Below are positions 1 through 12,520 of a DNA stretch of 64,000 nucleotides, in pieces. Position 1 is the stretch's first letter, and every line of letters starts with the position of its first letter. The translations under genes were made by a program, and so were the position numbers. Source of the DNA: Taenia hydatigena (lineage: Eukaryota; Platyhelminthes; Cestoda; Cyclophyllidea; Taeniidae); the NCBI GenBank assembly GCA_036345935.2, contig JADWOT020000001.1:19067898-19131897 (forward strand). Direction: 5' to 3'. The notes under the pieces are model-generated. The model saw only the letters and a program-made list of their open reading frames with translations, made no database searches and was not told the DNA's origin.

Positions 1-108
1 GCCTCGAATACTAGGACTTGAGATGGAATGGAGGGGGAGTGTGAGTACTCCTGTAAATACGATCTCTTGCCACTTGGAAGGCATCGCCCACTCTATAGCG
101 CAGATGTG

Positions 109-304
109 TTACGACGGCAAAAGCGCGACAATTGCAGTTATGTCATCAAACGGATCCCTGCAGACGCTATTTGGTAGCAGACCTCTGCTTTTGAATGCAC
201 CAATCAATCCATTCTTAAATGTCTGCCCAGTAGTTGTTGCCGTGGACATCATTCCTTGTGCAGTCGCCACTAGATTAGACTGTCTTATGACTTCCAAACT
301 GATT
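109..304 (-). CDS. candidate last exon, possible PP2C-type (PTC7-like) phosphatase C-terminus
   Basis: Read on the minus strand, an acceptor (pyrimidine-rich stretch ending ATCTAG) at about 305 opens a 196-nt frame that stops at TAA 111-109. The last residues, PFDDITAIVALLPS, resemble the end of PP2C phosphatases. In that family the final conserved Asp pair before I/V-T binds metal, and PTC7-type members end in a PDDIT motif followed by a hydrophobic beta strand. A TA dipeptide about 40 residues upstream also aligns with the PTC7 tail. The rest of the phosphatase domain (N-terminal metal motifs, GDSR-like motif) was not found with confidence in this window. The exon could therefore be the end of a gene reaching upstream, a decayed copy, or a chance match. 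The family call is inference from one short motif. Confidence 0.3.
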
Positions 305-593
305 CTAGATGAAACATGAAGATGATTATGTGGAGGATAAAGAAGGAGCCTAGCGTTGGTGACTTCAGTCGCTCGTAAGGTCAGGGTATCAGAGTGGGAC
401 CACTTCCATTTTATTTTACGATCCTCAACAAATCCGAAATGTGATTTGGAAGAGGATGTATATGCATGCATTTATAGATAATTTAATCCAAGAATGTGCT
501 TTGAAACGTCGCATTGTCTGCATGGTAGCTTTTTTCTTAAGTAGAATGGCGCTTCCTCATTGATGGAGCATGACATTGCCTTGACAACTTGGC

Positions 594-1416
594 CTAACAC
601 AATTGTGCCCAAGCAGAAGCACGCCCTTCCATTTGTGTAGGCGTAGCAACATCCTTTGAGGTAGTTTCGCTTTCGCCATTACTATCCGTCAATTTGGGTG
701 GATAGCGGATGCGTTTGCCCCAACCACAAAAAGGACATAGTTGGCGTGGTGTAGACAAATTGCGTAAAATCGCAGCCTTGCAGAAATCTGTGCCAATCAC
801 ATCGGAAGGTAAGGGTAAACTTTTCTTACAAAATTCCATTAAAGTGTGTGCCTGTGCGATGGTAAGATAATGACACATTTAGGCTTACGAGAACCATTCT
901 GTTCCTGCCTGCATAATTTGTGCAATACATTAAATAATGCTTTATAGGAGAGGCAAAGTGGGTGATGGGTGGCAAGACATGTGCCAGTACGGCTTTACGT
1001 ACATGCGTGCTCAGGTTGCATAGTTGGCCTATGTGAATGGGCATTCATTATAATGAATCGCCCCCATCATTTTGACGCAAACTGCTTTTGAGTATGTGGG
1101 AAGGAAAGTAGTCAGTGATCAGCAGTCCTTGTGCAAGGCGAATAGGGCATGCGGTTGAGATCGAAGGTAAAAAACCTTTGTAAAAGTGACAAACGAAGAG
1201 GAGGTGGAAGGGGTCGGATCGAGTGCCCTCGGATAGGTAGTTTGCACAGAGTGAACTGTGGGTCACGTTCTGTGCCGAGACGGCACTGCCTACAAGATGG
1301 TCACCCAAGTAACCGCAAGCAATGCCACGAAGGGAACAAACGAGAGCAGAGCGCATTACAGGTGAGGAAAGCAGTGAAAATCCTGCCAGTCCACACAATA
1401 GGAGTAGTGGTTCCAA
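594..1416 (-). other. run of minus-strand open frames, unassigned
   Basis: Three overlapping or adjacent minus-strand frames stay open here: 1416-1048 (122 codons), 1044-826 and 878-594 (94 codons). The 878-594 frame includes a CPFCGWGKRIRYPP stretch with one Cys-x2-Cys pair and a polar Ser/Thr/Glu-rich tail. The 1416-1048 frame is hydrophobic at its start. Their strand agrees with the candidate phosphatase tail at 109-304, so they could be upstream exons of one gene. I could not find splice sites that join them in phase, and none of the translations shows the core PP2C motifs. A plus-strand frame (1149-1466) competes. Coding status is weakly supported. Confidence 0.2.
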
Positions 1417-1419
1417 ATG

Positions 1420-2349
1420 ATGGATTGCCTAAGCAAGGCCTCGCTTTTCTGCTTCTTTACTGCTGAGCTGCGTTGCATACATTCTGCCTGAATGCTTCGA
1501 ACCCGTTCATCTCAACTGCATTTAGGAGGATTGTGGCACTCATTCAAATTAATTATTTTATAAACCAACAAGTCAGAGAACAAATTTTAAATCATCATGA
1601 CCATCAAATCAATCTTTGACGTAAAGAAAACTACGAGTTAAGTAGATCATAGCAACATTTGCAATTTTTGCTCTAGGTGAAACATACTGCGAGAGTGGTC
1701 TATCCCCTCCACCTCTGGCACTTTAAGTACCACCGTCAGCCTCAGGCTTATTTCGAAGCAGCACACATATACACGTGCTCTTTGCATACCTCACATTCCG
1801 ACCTTCATTTCTTTGAGGAATTTCAGCGGCTTAATCGGGCTTTATATGTATCTTTACATGTCGTCAAGATTACACTCATTTGATTCTTTTTGAAAGCAAT
1901 TCCTCCAACTTATTGCGAAAAGTGGAACGCTCTATGTGTGATTCCTGCTGATGCAGCTACTAGTTTTGTGTTACCGCCATAGCTACAGAGGGGCCTTACG
2001 CGATGGGGAGTCGTCCCACCCTTCGCACTTTTATTAATGCTCCATAATTTTGAATGGAGCATTAAACTCTATCCTGCTGGACATTTCATGCAGTGCTTTA
2101 AAAGTTGCATCAATTATTAGGATAGGTAAACATTCCACTTCGCCACCACTCGGGACTCACGATGTCAGAGCATGGTGAAAGACGGTAACTTTTTGTCTTT
2201 TTTGGAATGCCGATGTACACGCATAGGAGATGTACAGTAAAAGACAGTTGCTTCATTCTGTTCTTAAAGTCACGGCAGATGGATACATTGATCTACGCTT
2301 CATATGCGGTCGCGGCTGGTGGAGCAAAACTTTGGCTGGCCGCATTCAT
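1420..2349. other. no gene recognised
   Basis: I see only a short plus-strand frame at 1677-1883, preceded by a TTTTTGCTCTAG acceptor-like site, with no recognisable domain. The rest looks non-coding. Confidence 0.4.
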
Positions 2350-3020
2350 GTCTAAATTTTTTCTTCCTTGCAGACATTAGTGGCTCCATTGCTTTCACCA
2401 TCTAGCACAGATTGGCTGTCCTTTATGCTTTTGCTAAGAAATGCCTAAGTGAGAAAGGCATTTTGTTGTAGTTCATGTAGGGTAGGCTGGCTCAATCACT
2501 TATGTAGCCTACTATGGCTAAAGCATGCCGCAATCTTTGATGTTTCTTTGCAAAAGTTGATGAAATGACATATTCCTCCCTTCAGATCATAGATGCTTGG
2601 TACGGGAACGTTCGAAGTGGTGATGCCTAGTAGAGCCTGCTTTGGGAACGCGGCATTTTAGTTTCGTTTAAACAGTCCCAGATTTTCTTATTTTTCATTG
2701 ATTACCAGGTCATATTTTGGGTCGATTCATTAATGCTTCGTAATTCTAAGCAAACCCGTCAACAGGAATATGCGTCCTCATATTGAAGCTCACTGAATAT
2801 CTGAGAAAGCTCCTTAAATAAGGATGGACTTCCTAGTACTTACAGTGTCTTCTGATAAAAGGATTGCTGTCAACGGCCAGCCATCTAAGTTGTTAACAGT
2901 ATTTTTACAGGCTCCTTCTCCTCAACGGCATTAGAAGGCCTTCAATCTAGCCATTATTCGATAAATACAGAGGCCCTAGAGGTGTGGATACCAAGCAGAA
3001 GACTTGATTGGTGTCAAGCC
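2350..3020 (+). repeat. unit 1 of a tandem repeat (about 670 bp)
   Basis: This stretch recurs, diverged, at 4478-5130. Shared landmarks in order are: TTTCACCA near the start, CACAGATTGGCTGTCC, TTCGAAGTGGT, CAACAGGAATA, ATATTGAAGCTCACTGAATA, GGATGGACTTCCTAGTA, and near the end AGGCCCTAGAGGTGTGGATA with ACCAAGCAGA. It is the only unit that keeps both head and tail. No coding frame is evident. The head follows a run of T and C ending in GCAG. Confidence 0.75.
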
Positions 3021-4477
3021 AATGAGGTAATAAACGGCCTGCCAATGACCAAATGTCGTAACTGGCAGAATTAGTGCTTCTTTTCATTTAGTACAATCTG
3101 ATGAATATTTTAAGCTAATCGTCCCAAAGAAGACACGGAAATGAGAAATCTTAGAGCCTTAAAGTCCGCTGTTGTGGTCATATTCCACCGAGCAGTCAGA
3201 ACTCATTCACCAAACATTTGCCTTTCATAATTAAGCATGAGTTATTAGCGAGGCAAATATTGGGCGCTCTTCTTTGGCGAGCTTAATAGCAAGTTTGACA
3301 CAAAATAATTGCCTTCGACATCAACGTAGAGCGCGACAAACATGGAAACATGTGACACTGTGGCCCATGACGTTGTCAAATATGCTACTCTCATTTCTTA
3401 GACATCGCATTTCGTTACGATGGTTATCGTTATGTATGCTTGACGAATGACCGCTTTATTTGCGATTGTTGTTCCTTGAAGCCACTGTGTTATGAAATAC
3501 ATCCGTGCTTTGGAAGAATAAGTAGCCTTCATTAGCAGCTAATGACAAATGTATTTCTGCAAAGGTTGAATTTCACGATATCCTACCGGAATGCAGCACA
3601 TCAATTGTTCGAAAGGCTGTTAGATTAAACTCAAACGTGATGCACACAAGTCAGGGAAAGTTGCCTTGTTCATGCTGTGGAGGGTCGAGGCAGCTTGCAG
3701 CATTAGACTGCCAATCATATTTTCCTTTAATGATGCCAACAACAATGGTGCTGACTTTTCCACCGAATCTACACCATTTCTACATCCGCCGCACAAAGTT
3801 ATGAGGAATTTAAGCATAATTTGCCGAAATAAACATTAAAAATTGCTAAGCAGGGTAAAATTTGAGAGCGGTGCCATTAGTGGAGCCAAACGTTACACTT
3901 AAATGTAAATCCGTTCAATATGTCCACCATATCTAAAATTGTCTACTCAGCATTAAAACATTTAAGATGTGGCATGTCAATAATGGAAGTGCTGATGCAT
4001 TTAATGATTTGAGCAGACCACATCTCATAGGCCAACACAATGTTTCGTCTGTTAAAGTCCAAAACACAATAAATAACTCACCAAATATTACTCTGCCGCA
4101 TGCAATTCTTTGCTGCTTGCTCCTACAGCTAACAGAAATCGAGCGATGGTGGGTAAAATTCGATTAGCAAAAAAGCTTTGGGTGCATCGTTGCTGCATGC
4201 ATGACCCACACAGATTGTCACTCATAATTGTTGCTTAGTAAGGAGCTTTTTAAACTGTCTTTGATAACATGCGCTTTAGAAAAAACAACTTTAAACCTTA
4301 ACAATTTATAAAAGGCCTTATTTTTGGCATCAGCAACGAAGATGTTAGCGCTGGAGGGTTGTTTTCGTGTTCCCTTTCCGTTTTGCTTCTTAGTTCTTCA
4401 GACTGATGAGCAGCGTTGCAGTTTAGTTAGCGTGGCATGCACGTTCGCCTTCTTTTAACTTGGTTGTTTAAAAATGG
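3021..4477. other. spacer between tandem repeat units, no firm gene
   Basis: A minus-strand frame at 3817-3620 (65 codons, Leu/Ser-rich) is the only notable open stretch, and it has no recognisable motif. A plus-strand frame at 3967-4167 ends without splice support. This DNA separates repeat unit 1 from the tail of unit 2. Confidence 0.35.
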
Positions 4478-4615
4478 AAATGGACTTCCTGGCATTTACA
4501 GCGTTGTCAACGAACTGCCATCTGCGTTGTCAACAATATTACGTAGGTTCCTTCTCCTTGATAAGTGCAGAGGCACTGGAGGTGTGAACACCAAGCAGAG
4601 GACCTAATTTTTGTC
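4478..4615 (+). repeat. tail of repeat unit 2 (head missing)
   Basis: This matches only the last part of unit 1, from GGACTTCCTGGCATTTACAG through the GGTGTGAACACCAAGCAGAG stretch. It ends directly at the head of unit 3, which shows a head-to-tail tandem arrangement with the head of unit 2 lost or diverged. Confidence 0.7.
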
Positions 4616-5130
4616 AAGCTCCTTTGCTTTCACCACTTAGCACAGATTGGCTGTCCTTTATGCTTGCATTTTGGAATGCCTAACTAAGAAAGGCTTTTTG
4701 TTGCATTGTATGTAGGGTAAGCTCACTCAATCACTTATATAGCTTACTATGGCTCAAGCAGCCTGCGATCTCTGATGTTCCATTGCGAGAGTTGATGGGT
4801 GATGTATTTTACTCTTCCGATCACAGATGCTTAATACGAGAATATTCGAAGTGGTTATGCCTAGTGGAGCCTGATGTGCGAACAAGATATTTGTGTTGTT
4901 TAAACGGTCCCCACTTTTCTTAATTTTTATTGATTAATTAGTCCCATTTTAAGTCGCTTTGTTAATGCTTTGTAATTCTGAGCAATCCCGCCAACAGGAA
5001 TAAGTATCCTTATATTGAAGCTCACTGAATACCTAAGAAAGCTCCTTAAATAAGGATGGACTTCCTAGTATTTACAGTGTCTTTTGTTATAAGGATTGTT
5101 GCCAACGGCCTGCCATCTGAGATGTCACCC
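4616..5130 (+). repeat. unit 3 of tandem repeat (tail missing)
   Basis: This matches unit 1 from its TTTCACCA head to the GGATGGACTTCCTAGTA segment and the following CCAACGGCCTGCCATCTGAG, then similarity ends. Identity by eye is roughly three quarters to four fifths, with small indels, so the duplication is old. No coding content was recognised. Confidence 0.7.
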
Positions 5131-5474
5131 CCAAACCACACACGCTATTTGCTCTACAGTTCTTCCGATGTCCCCACACCATCGCACAGCATTAATCCTC
5201 TGCTCGCATTGAGTTAAAGGAGAGATGAATGGGACCATTATTTCGCAGAAGTAAAATTCCTTGTATTCAGCAAAAGAAGCTGAGACATTTACACACATAT
5301 CCGTATATTTAGATTCGATTCAAAGTGTCTTTTTGCTGCCTTATCTTGGTGATCAAAATGACCATGCATAAAAATGGTGTTTTTAAGGTAATTACACATT
5401 TGGGTCGAATGTATGGGTCATGAAAGACACGACATTGCGTTCTATGCAAGTTTCCACATACCAATGACTAATGA

Positions 5475-5753
5475 TCAGTAAACGCTCCTCTGTTCTGGCT
5501 TTCGATCCGATAACAGTGAAGCATTTCTCGTGGATGCATGACACCATGGAAGGGACGCCACAAGTTGTTCAGTTCCTCTCTCAGAATTGCCAGCATGTGT
5601 AGAAGTCGAATGCGCGCATTGACTTAATGGAAATGTCTGGCGAAAGGTCCTGTAGCAATTTGATTGCTCACAAGCTCTACTGAGTAGTTTAACTAATGCA
5701 GCAGTGGTGCTTGATTTATGCGGTTTCATTGTAGTCTGACATTTATGAACCAC
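5475..5753 (-). CDS. candidate exon, unknown protein
   Basis: This is an open minus-strand frame of 92 codons with a mixed, protein-like composition (Ser, Thr, Arg, Gln, scattered Cys) and no low-complexity run. No domain is recognised. It lies downstream, in the reading direction, of another minus-strand candidate at 6334-6122, so the two may belong to one gene. I could not define matching splice phases. Low confidence. Confidence 0.22.
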   Translation of the reverse strand: MVHKCQTTMKPHKSSTTAALVKLLSRACEQSNCYRTFRQTFPLSQCAHSTSTHAGNSERGTEQLVASLPWCHASTRNASLLSDRKPEQRSVY

Positions 5754-6121
5754 TTTGTCTGCGATGGCGGTAAGAGTAGATGCACGTTCTGTGCCATTCC
5801 AATAGATCCAAGAAGGGATACGTAGTACCGCGAATGCGGTTATTTCAGCAAAATTAGACTACCTTATACCACTAAAGTTGGCAAGCATTGGTGTTTCTAG
5901 CCAAAGAAAATGCATAATTTTTTGATTTGACATTTATTTCTTAAATGTCGTGTGTAAGGGGCCACGCCGTCCATTCATGGGATAGAATTAGCTCAGAGCC
6001 ATTCATCAGATATGCGAGATGCATTCGTTTGCACCCTGTTGTCCCGCAGTGGTAAGACATTTGCTTCGAAGTTAAGTGTGATGCTTACAAGATTTGTCAA
6101 AGCGTTTCACACGAATACCAC

Positions 6122-6334
6122 TTAACCAGTCCCATGGTGACATTCCTTTTTCGCGGTGGGGGTCTGAACTCTATTACTACTTAACCATTTGGACTTAAGC
6201 TGGCGTTGTGATTGTCTGATGATTTCCCCATGCCCTTCAATCAGATTAAACGGAACCAGTGACAGGAGAGTATTGGTACGCAACGCGCTTGTCGGGAGGT
6301 AAGCAGCGACAGCGTTGCGTGCTGATGTCATCAA
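6122..6334 (-). CDS. candidate exon, unknown protein
   Basis: On the minus strand a GACATCAG acceptor-like site lies inside this 70-codon frame. It is followed by a helical, protein-like stretch containing LVPFNLIEGHGEIIRQSQ and then basic residues before the stop. No family is recognised. It lies just outside the left arm of the inverted duplication. It may join the frame at 5753-5475, but the phases were not resolved. Confidence 0.25.
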   Translation of the reverse strand: MMTSARNAVAAYLPTSALRTNTLLSLVPFNLIEGHGEIIRQSQRQLKSKWLSSNRVQTPTAKKECHHGTG

Positions 6335-6899
6335 ACAGCATCTTCACACTTATTGAACCAACGTGACAAAGCAAATCGCCTAATATGGACCTACCGCTTT
6401 AATCGGGAACTTGCATAATGTTGTCAACATCAAATGGTACAAGGCGCAGACGTTTCGGCCTCCTTGAGTACAATATGAACTAGAAAAAGATCTCATAGCA
6501 TGCTCAGTATCGTTTTGCGAATATCACCAAAAGGTTTTGCGTATTTTTGCGGCAGAAGAAACAATGTGCGCAAGTGTTGAGGGCTTTCACCGTAACTTCA
6601 CTGCACAAATAATAATCAAGGAAGCTATTCTAAAGCGAATGTTAAAACCAGGCAAAACGCAAAACTGGATATGAGGCGCGGTTGAAGAAGCATTATTTGC
6701 TTTGGATAATAATGGGTGTGCCAGCAACGTAATTGAATTTGTCTTCGGATGGTATCGTTAGGTATGCAGTTTTCTACTCTTATTAATGAACCATGCACTC
6801 ATTGGGCGTATCAGCGAAGACATTGAGAATGATATGCTTGACGCCGAAGAGGGAACGTATGCTGCTGCATAGACAATAGCCACCACTTTATCTGCTCCT

Positions 6900-9800
6900 T
6901 GTGACTATATGTAATGTTAACAAGTTAGAAGAAAACACAACCAACACTTCCTACGAATTCCTGATTTTTCCCCTACATCGAACACCACACTTTGAATGGC
7001 GTTTATCGCTAGAGAAAAAGAATATTTTCTTTTTTCGACTCATGACATTTCCATAGCCTCTAATGTGAAGACATCTGCTCGTTTGACACCCAAAGGCACG
7101 TTCAAAGAACCACGTAGTACTAATTTAAATGAAAGCCTTATTAAAGCCCTGCGTGTGCAGCATGCAATTTATGCAAGCATGTCTGTGTGATTTGTTTTAA
7201 TGAGCCGAACAGGAGGTGGACCTTGAACGCTGTAACAATTTTACACGTGCTGCACAAACAACTTACGACTCATCAATCGCTTAAGCATCTTTGGCCACTT
7301 TTCGCTGATATTAACTACCGCTATGCAGCACACGAACGGCTTACAGCACTTTCTCAGTTGGTTGTCACACTTCGCAAAGTAACCACGGTGGGGTTCTCAA
7401 TTCATATACAAGTACAAGCATCTTGTTACGTCTGGAAAAAGGTAAAATGGTGGTGAGAAAATGAGCGGTTGGCAGTCGGAGAGTGAGCTGCTAGCAATGA
7501 TTGATGGGAGTGTTTCACAGTCAAGAGGCATTCAAACTAGATAGAAATATTTAAGGACTTTCCAGTAGGGTTGAAGTTAGAAGCCTTTGAATCCTTGGTC
7601 GCACAGTGTGTGCGAAGTCGCGCTTCGGCATAAAGCAATCAAATTTCTGGTGTTGGAATATTTAGGATAGTAGGGAATGACCTCTTTGCAATTGGATATT
7701 AATTAACTTCCCATCTTTGTGCTTTCGCTTGTCGACAGGGCTGACAAGCCACACCGGTTGTCACCCATCCCTTACACACGTCAGCAGCGCACATGCCGTC
7801 AAAGTCTTGTGACTTCGTCTTCCCGTTAGAAAAGACCTGGACGCTGCATCGGTGGTAGCGGAAAGCAAAAGTCACTACAAAGTGTTACGAAATCCCGGGC
7901 CCAGTAGAGTTGCTGAGAGACACCATTGCCGTTGGGATCACCTTTCTTTTTATTTGCGCACAAAGCCGATGACTGGTGCGAATCGTCCCATTCATTCATC
8001 CAAATTCACTTCAGAATCACACACCGTTCCCCGGCTAGGTACTCAGACCACCGCAGTCGATGTGCAGCTAAGATGTTTACCTCCTACTTTGCTAACAATT
8101 AAGCAATATCTTTGCTACAGCTTTACAGTGCTCCTTATTCTAAACCCTTCTGCCTGAACTTCATTTGCCTTAACCAGAAATCGGCCGATTCACTTGTTGG
8201 GTATCCAACCATCCATCACCTCATCTCTTCATTCATTCGCCCTAACTACATATTAAGCATGGTGACCACACATTTTGACGAACCAGCGTTCAAAAATTGC
8301 ATTTACAATTTTTCCAGATGGTAGTAATAACTTAAGGTCACTAGATTTAGGTCCTTCCTGCATATGAGTAGGACCGTGAAAAAAGAGGGCAAAAGCCGGC
8401 GCATACGAATTCGCAACTAAAGTAAAGGAGGGCTAGGATTGCTTGAATACCTCCAAGAATGAGCTCTTTATTAACCTCATGGATAATTTTTAAGCGCACA
8501 AACTTTAATGGTCTTCTTTACATTCCGTTGGCTGAAGGGCACTCGAGTGCATGATGAGGGGGTGATGAAATGAGAACACCAGGAATTAAACGTTAGGCAA
8601 TTCTTCCATGAAATTGCCTTTCATGTTTCCTTCACTCTCCTTATCATCTTTTATTAACATTCTTTTCTCGAATGAGACCGTTTTCTAGATGGTCGAGAGC
8701 AGCTGGCAGTCTACAATGCAGATCGGAGAGTAGGACGGTGTAACAGAAAGGAGAATGAGAGGTATTAGATAGGTGGGAGGAGGTGAGAAAGTGAGAAAAA
8801 ATGGCGATTGTGTTGCTTGCTCCATCGGTACTTCGACTGCTTGTTGGAAGTGACAAGCGCTGCACCAACATTGGACATTAGCCAAGGGCATATTGCTCAT
8901 GTGTGGGATTTGTGTCTCCAGCATGCCATGGGGAATGTGAATGCTACAGTGTCTACCCCCGTCCTGACTATATCTATTTATACATGAATGGACATCGTAA
9001 AGATACAGCTTCCACTTCGTCATCAAATAAGTATTCCGCTGCGAATTGCAGTAGAGTGATGAGTTCGGATAGAAAATGTGCTCCTATCTCTTCGTAATGT
9101 TTTGCTTGCTAAAGCGCATAAATTAGCTGTCACCTCTCGTACGCCACCAAACCAAATTAAAGAGCGCAATGCCACTGTCTCATATCGAGTGGAATGTAGT
9201 ATAAATTTGAAGAATATTTGGCATTTAACGTTGACCCCCAATGGGGCCTCAACGATTCGGCCGGAAAGGAAATATCCCACGGGAATTAAAGCTCTCAATC
9301 CAGTTGGCCACCAGGACCGATTTCCCTTCAAAATTGTAATCATGCATCCCTTAAATTTTTTTAGGGTTTTGCTTTCGACTCGGATGCGAGAGGACCCCAG
9401 CTTAGGCTCTGGTTGGGTCCTATGTCAGTAATTGCTGCTGTCATCCTCTCTCATCCGGAGCATCAATTTCATAGAACTTCTTGCAATATGACCTACTTTA
9501 ACACGATTTAGCAGTTTACCCCAAAGATATATAAAATGTACTAATGTGAGCTAAGTTAATTTGCGATGGTTGTGTTAAAGTGGTTTTCTTCTGTCTTCCT
9601 GAATAAGCTTTTCTGCTTTTTTACGAATTCTACGGAATCAGTCAATTTCACCTCATTCTGCATTATTTTCTAAGTTCATTTATAGCATGAAATCGCTAAA
9701 CTCAAGCCATTGCATCATTTGGTCTACCAAACTTGGATACATTTTGCCCAAGACTTAACTAGCGCTTGGTAGGAACAATGCTATTGTTTGAATTGCGCTT

Positions 9801-12520
9801 TAATCAAGTGCTTACTGCTTTCACTTGTTAAGTGTAAGCACCATGCTGAGTGGGAAAATTTGATGTTGCGCGAAGCAGAGCCATCCATGTTTAGTTTGAG
9901 AAGCAATATAAAGATTCTTCAAATCACAGCGTGACAGCACGAAATAAATTGCCCTGCCCAGATTTCGTTATCTTTGCTTTTCCTCAATGACATCTTTTTT
10001 TTGGATGATACGTATGTACAAATATACATGCTCATGTTTTGTTTAATAAAGAGACCAATAGAGGTCTAACCGTAATCAATGATTTGCATAGGCTACTAAC
10101 CTAATCATGCCAGGTACTTTGCACCATAAGTTATCGCCCACTTCCCTACAGGCTAGATTTGGCAAACCAAGTGTCGTCTACCATGCCAGGGGATAAAAGC
10201 ACTTGAAAGCTTTTATTCAGAATTTCGTCGAACACTAATTACCTTATCAGCATAGCGTGCCCATTTGCAAAAGTCAAGGTTGATTCTCAGGTTACAGAAT
10301 CAATTGTGAATCTTATCCCTATAGGCCAACACGCCGCCTCCTAAAAGGAATCGCACCGCTTTCCACTTCCTTGCCCTATTTGAGTCAGGAGGCTATAACC
10401 GACCGACATTTGTGCCCTTGTCAAGTCTTCTCGGATCTTTGTCCGCTCTAATAAGATCTTGCACGCGTTCACTCGCAAATATCAAAGGACTCCCCCATAA
10501 TAGTGCTGAAGTAGCATGTAAAAGCTGACATCCGTAAAAACCGCGTATTCAACGATTCAGATGCTAACAGTCATAATTCGCATTCACGCACTCTTCTCAG
10601 CTTTTGATTAACATGAGAAACATAACTTTCCTCAAAGTCGTGAAAGGCGCAAGGCATTGATGTCTTGAGCGGTGAGAGAGACCAAATTATACTTTAAACA
10701 GCATTATCACGATCTACTAATTTCTTGAGAGGACCATTCTTCCAGTGTTCTCATGTCCACACAGGAATGTTGGCCACTGCCACCACGTGGCAGTATTAGC
10801 TTGGTTTATAGTGTCACATTACCTATTGTACATTAATTTTGACAATAGGCCTCCGACTACTTGACAGTTACCTTATATAGTTCGCGAGATGCAGAATGCA
10901 AAAACTCTGATTGGCAAAGCAAATGAAGAACTAACACACTTCTAGTAGAAAGGAAGCAGAACAAACCTAACACATATCTCAACGACCGAAACCGCCTTAT
11001 CTTTTTGCGGAAGCCAAAAATAAATTTCCTATCTCCATTTTTCGCTGCCTTCGATCTCGCTCTTCTTAGTAGTATATTAGCCGGCAACTCTCTCCTGCAG
11101 TTATAATATGTTTGACGGTTGGGGCCGATAGTCCCGAGCTTTTATGACCTGCACTAATAAAGCTTGTGTGTGTTGCTCGATATAGCAATTCAGGGGTATC
11201 TATTTTACAGCACAATAAGGGCTATTTAATGTGTATAATCACGAAACCTACACAAATGTGATCCTGTACAATCCATTTCACTGTCGCTTCGTATGTTGCA
11301 TCACGAAAGTTCTTTACGGTGAAGCTATAATTTAAAAGGACAGGAATGTACACTCCCACATCCTTCCTTCTTTTCGCCACACATAGACCACTCTCTCCGA
11401 AATTCATGTCAAGCTTAATGATATGCAGTTTAGCCATTGGAAGTCATAACTAAACCTTCGCAAAGTAGTAACCTAAACGTCTGGTCCCTTCATATCCGGT
11501 TACTGAGAGTGCAGCCGATTGAGTCTGCCTCCCCGCCATCGCTAACAGACAGTAAAGTGACAGGCCAGGATGAAGGAAGACAGGGAAGCGGATCTCAGCC
11601 AACCGTCTCATACATGCACCAATATTGTGGCACTAGCACAGCCGATTATCCAACAAGCTAATTCGTGGATTAAGGCCAGTAGTCGAGTTGCCATTCACTT
11701 TACCATAAACTCGGTTGCAAGATTTAATCAGCAAGCTTTATTCTAAGCCGAGAATTTTGGTTGGTGAGATGCATACTTGCACAAACTCGCTTGGTCGCAT
11801 TCGACGTGAATCGGTGATCAATGAGTACTTTTCTGCCTCTGAAGCCACCTCAAATTTAGGCAAAGCTGGAACTTTCTCCTTTTTAGTGGTTTTTGTCAAC
11901 ACTTCCGCTATAGATATTCTCCAAAATCTGGTTAGTAATGAGGTTCGCCAAAACGTTCACAACACAACAAGTAGTTAGCAAATGTCTGTTAAGCGGATCG
12001 CTAGCCTTTTTAGACGTGCCCATTAATGGAATAAATGAAGCAGCTGACATAGGTTATTGACAATTGAGTCGCCTCATTTAATTAGTAAGCCTGGGCAAAA
12101 GGGAACAGAAAAGAGACAATCCTGGCAGAAATGAGACAAAGATGCTAATTAGAAGTCCGACTGCATCCGTCAACATGAAAAAGGGGCTGGTACATTTGAA
12201 AACCCTGAGCGTAGTCGAGATTGACATTGGTGCATCCAATAAATCGAATGAAGCATTGATAGAGAAGCTGTGAATAGAGGTAGTGCAAATTTGCACAAAC
12301 TTTAAAATGCTTAAGCTAGTCCCTGAAGTGGAAACAAGGAACGTTATTTTTTACTCTTGACTCCCACCCTCGCGACCAATTCAAAAGTGGTCATCGAGGG
12401 TAGCTGTACCACTGTAAGGCGGCAAACAATCAGATCGCTCGTGAGCATCACCTTCAATGTCCCGCTGCTTACGAGGAATGGGTGGAGGAGGCTGATCCGT
12501 TGCGGGTAAAAGGATGGAAG
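6900..12520 (+). repeat. left arm of a large inverted duplication
   Basis: Read forward, this arm matches the reverse complement of 23030-30140 in order along its length. Anchor pairs seen by eye are: 7200-7460 with 29930-30130, 7890-8420 with 28960-29470, 8500-9030 with 28390-28900, 9050-9430 with 26100-26520, 9500-10100 with 25430-26090, 10200-11100 with 24500-25330, 11200-12000 with 23540-24300, and 12100-12500 with 23040-23460. Local identity is about 75-85 percent. The frames inside it (for example 9078-9431 plus and 9343-9023 minus) are open on both strands and are not kept open in the partner arm, so I do not call them genes. This is segmental duplication, not a mobile element with recognisable coding sequence. 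Confidence 0.85.

Noticed and set aside
9023..9431. Overlapping open frames of more than 100 codons on both strands
   Set aside because: They lie in the left arm of the inverted duplication, and the equivalent frames in the right arm (26100-26500) are broken. Openness on both strands with no splice sites points to chance.
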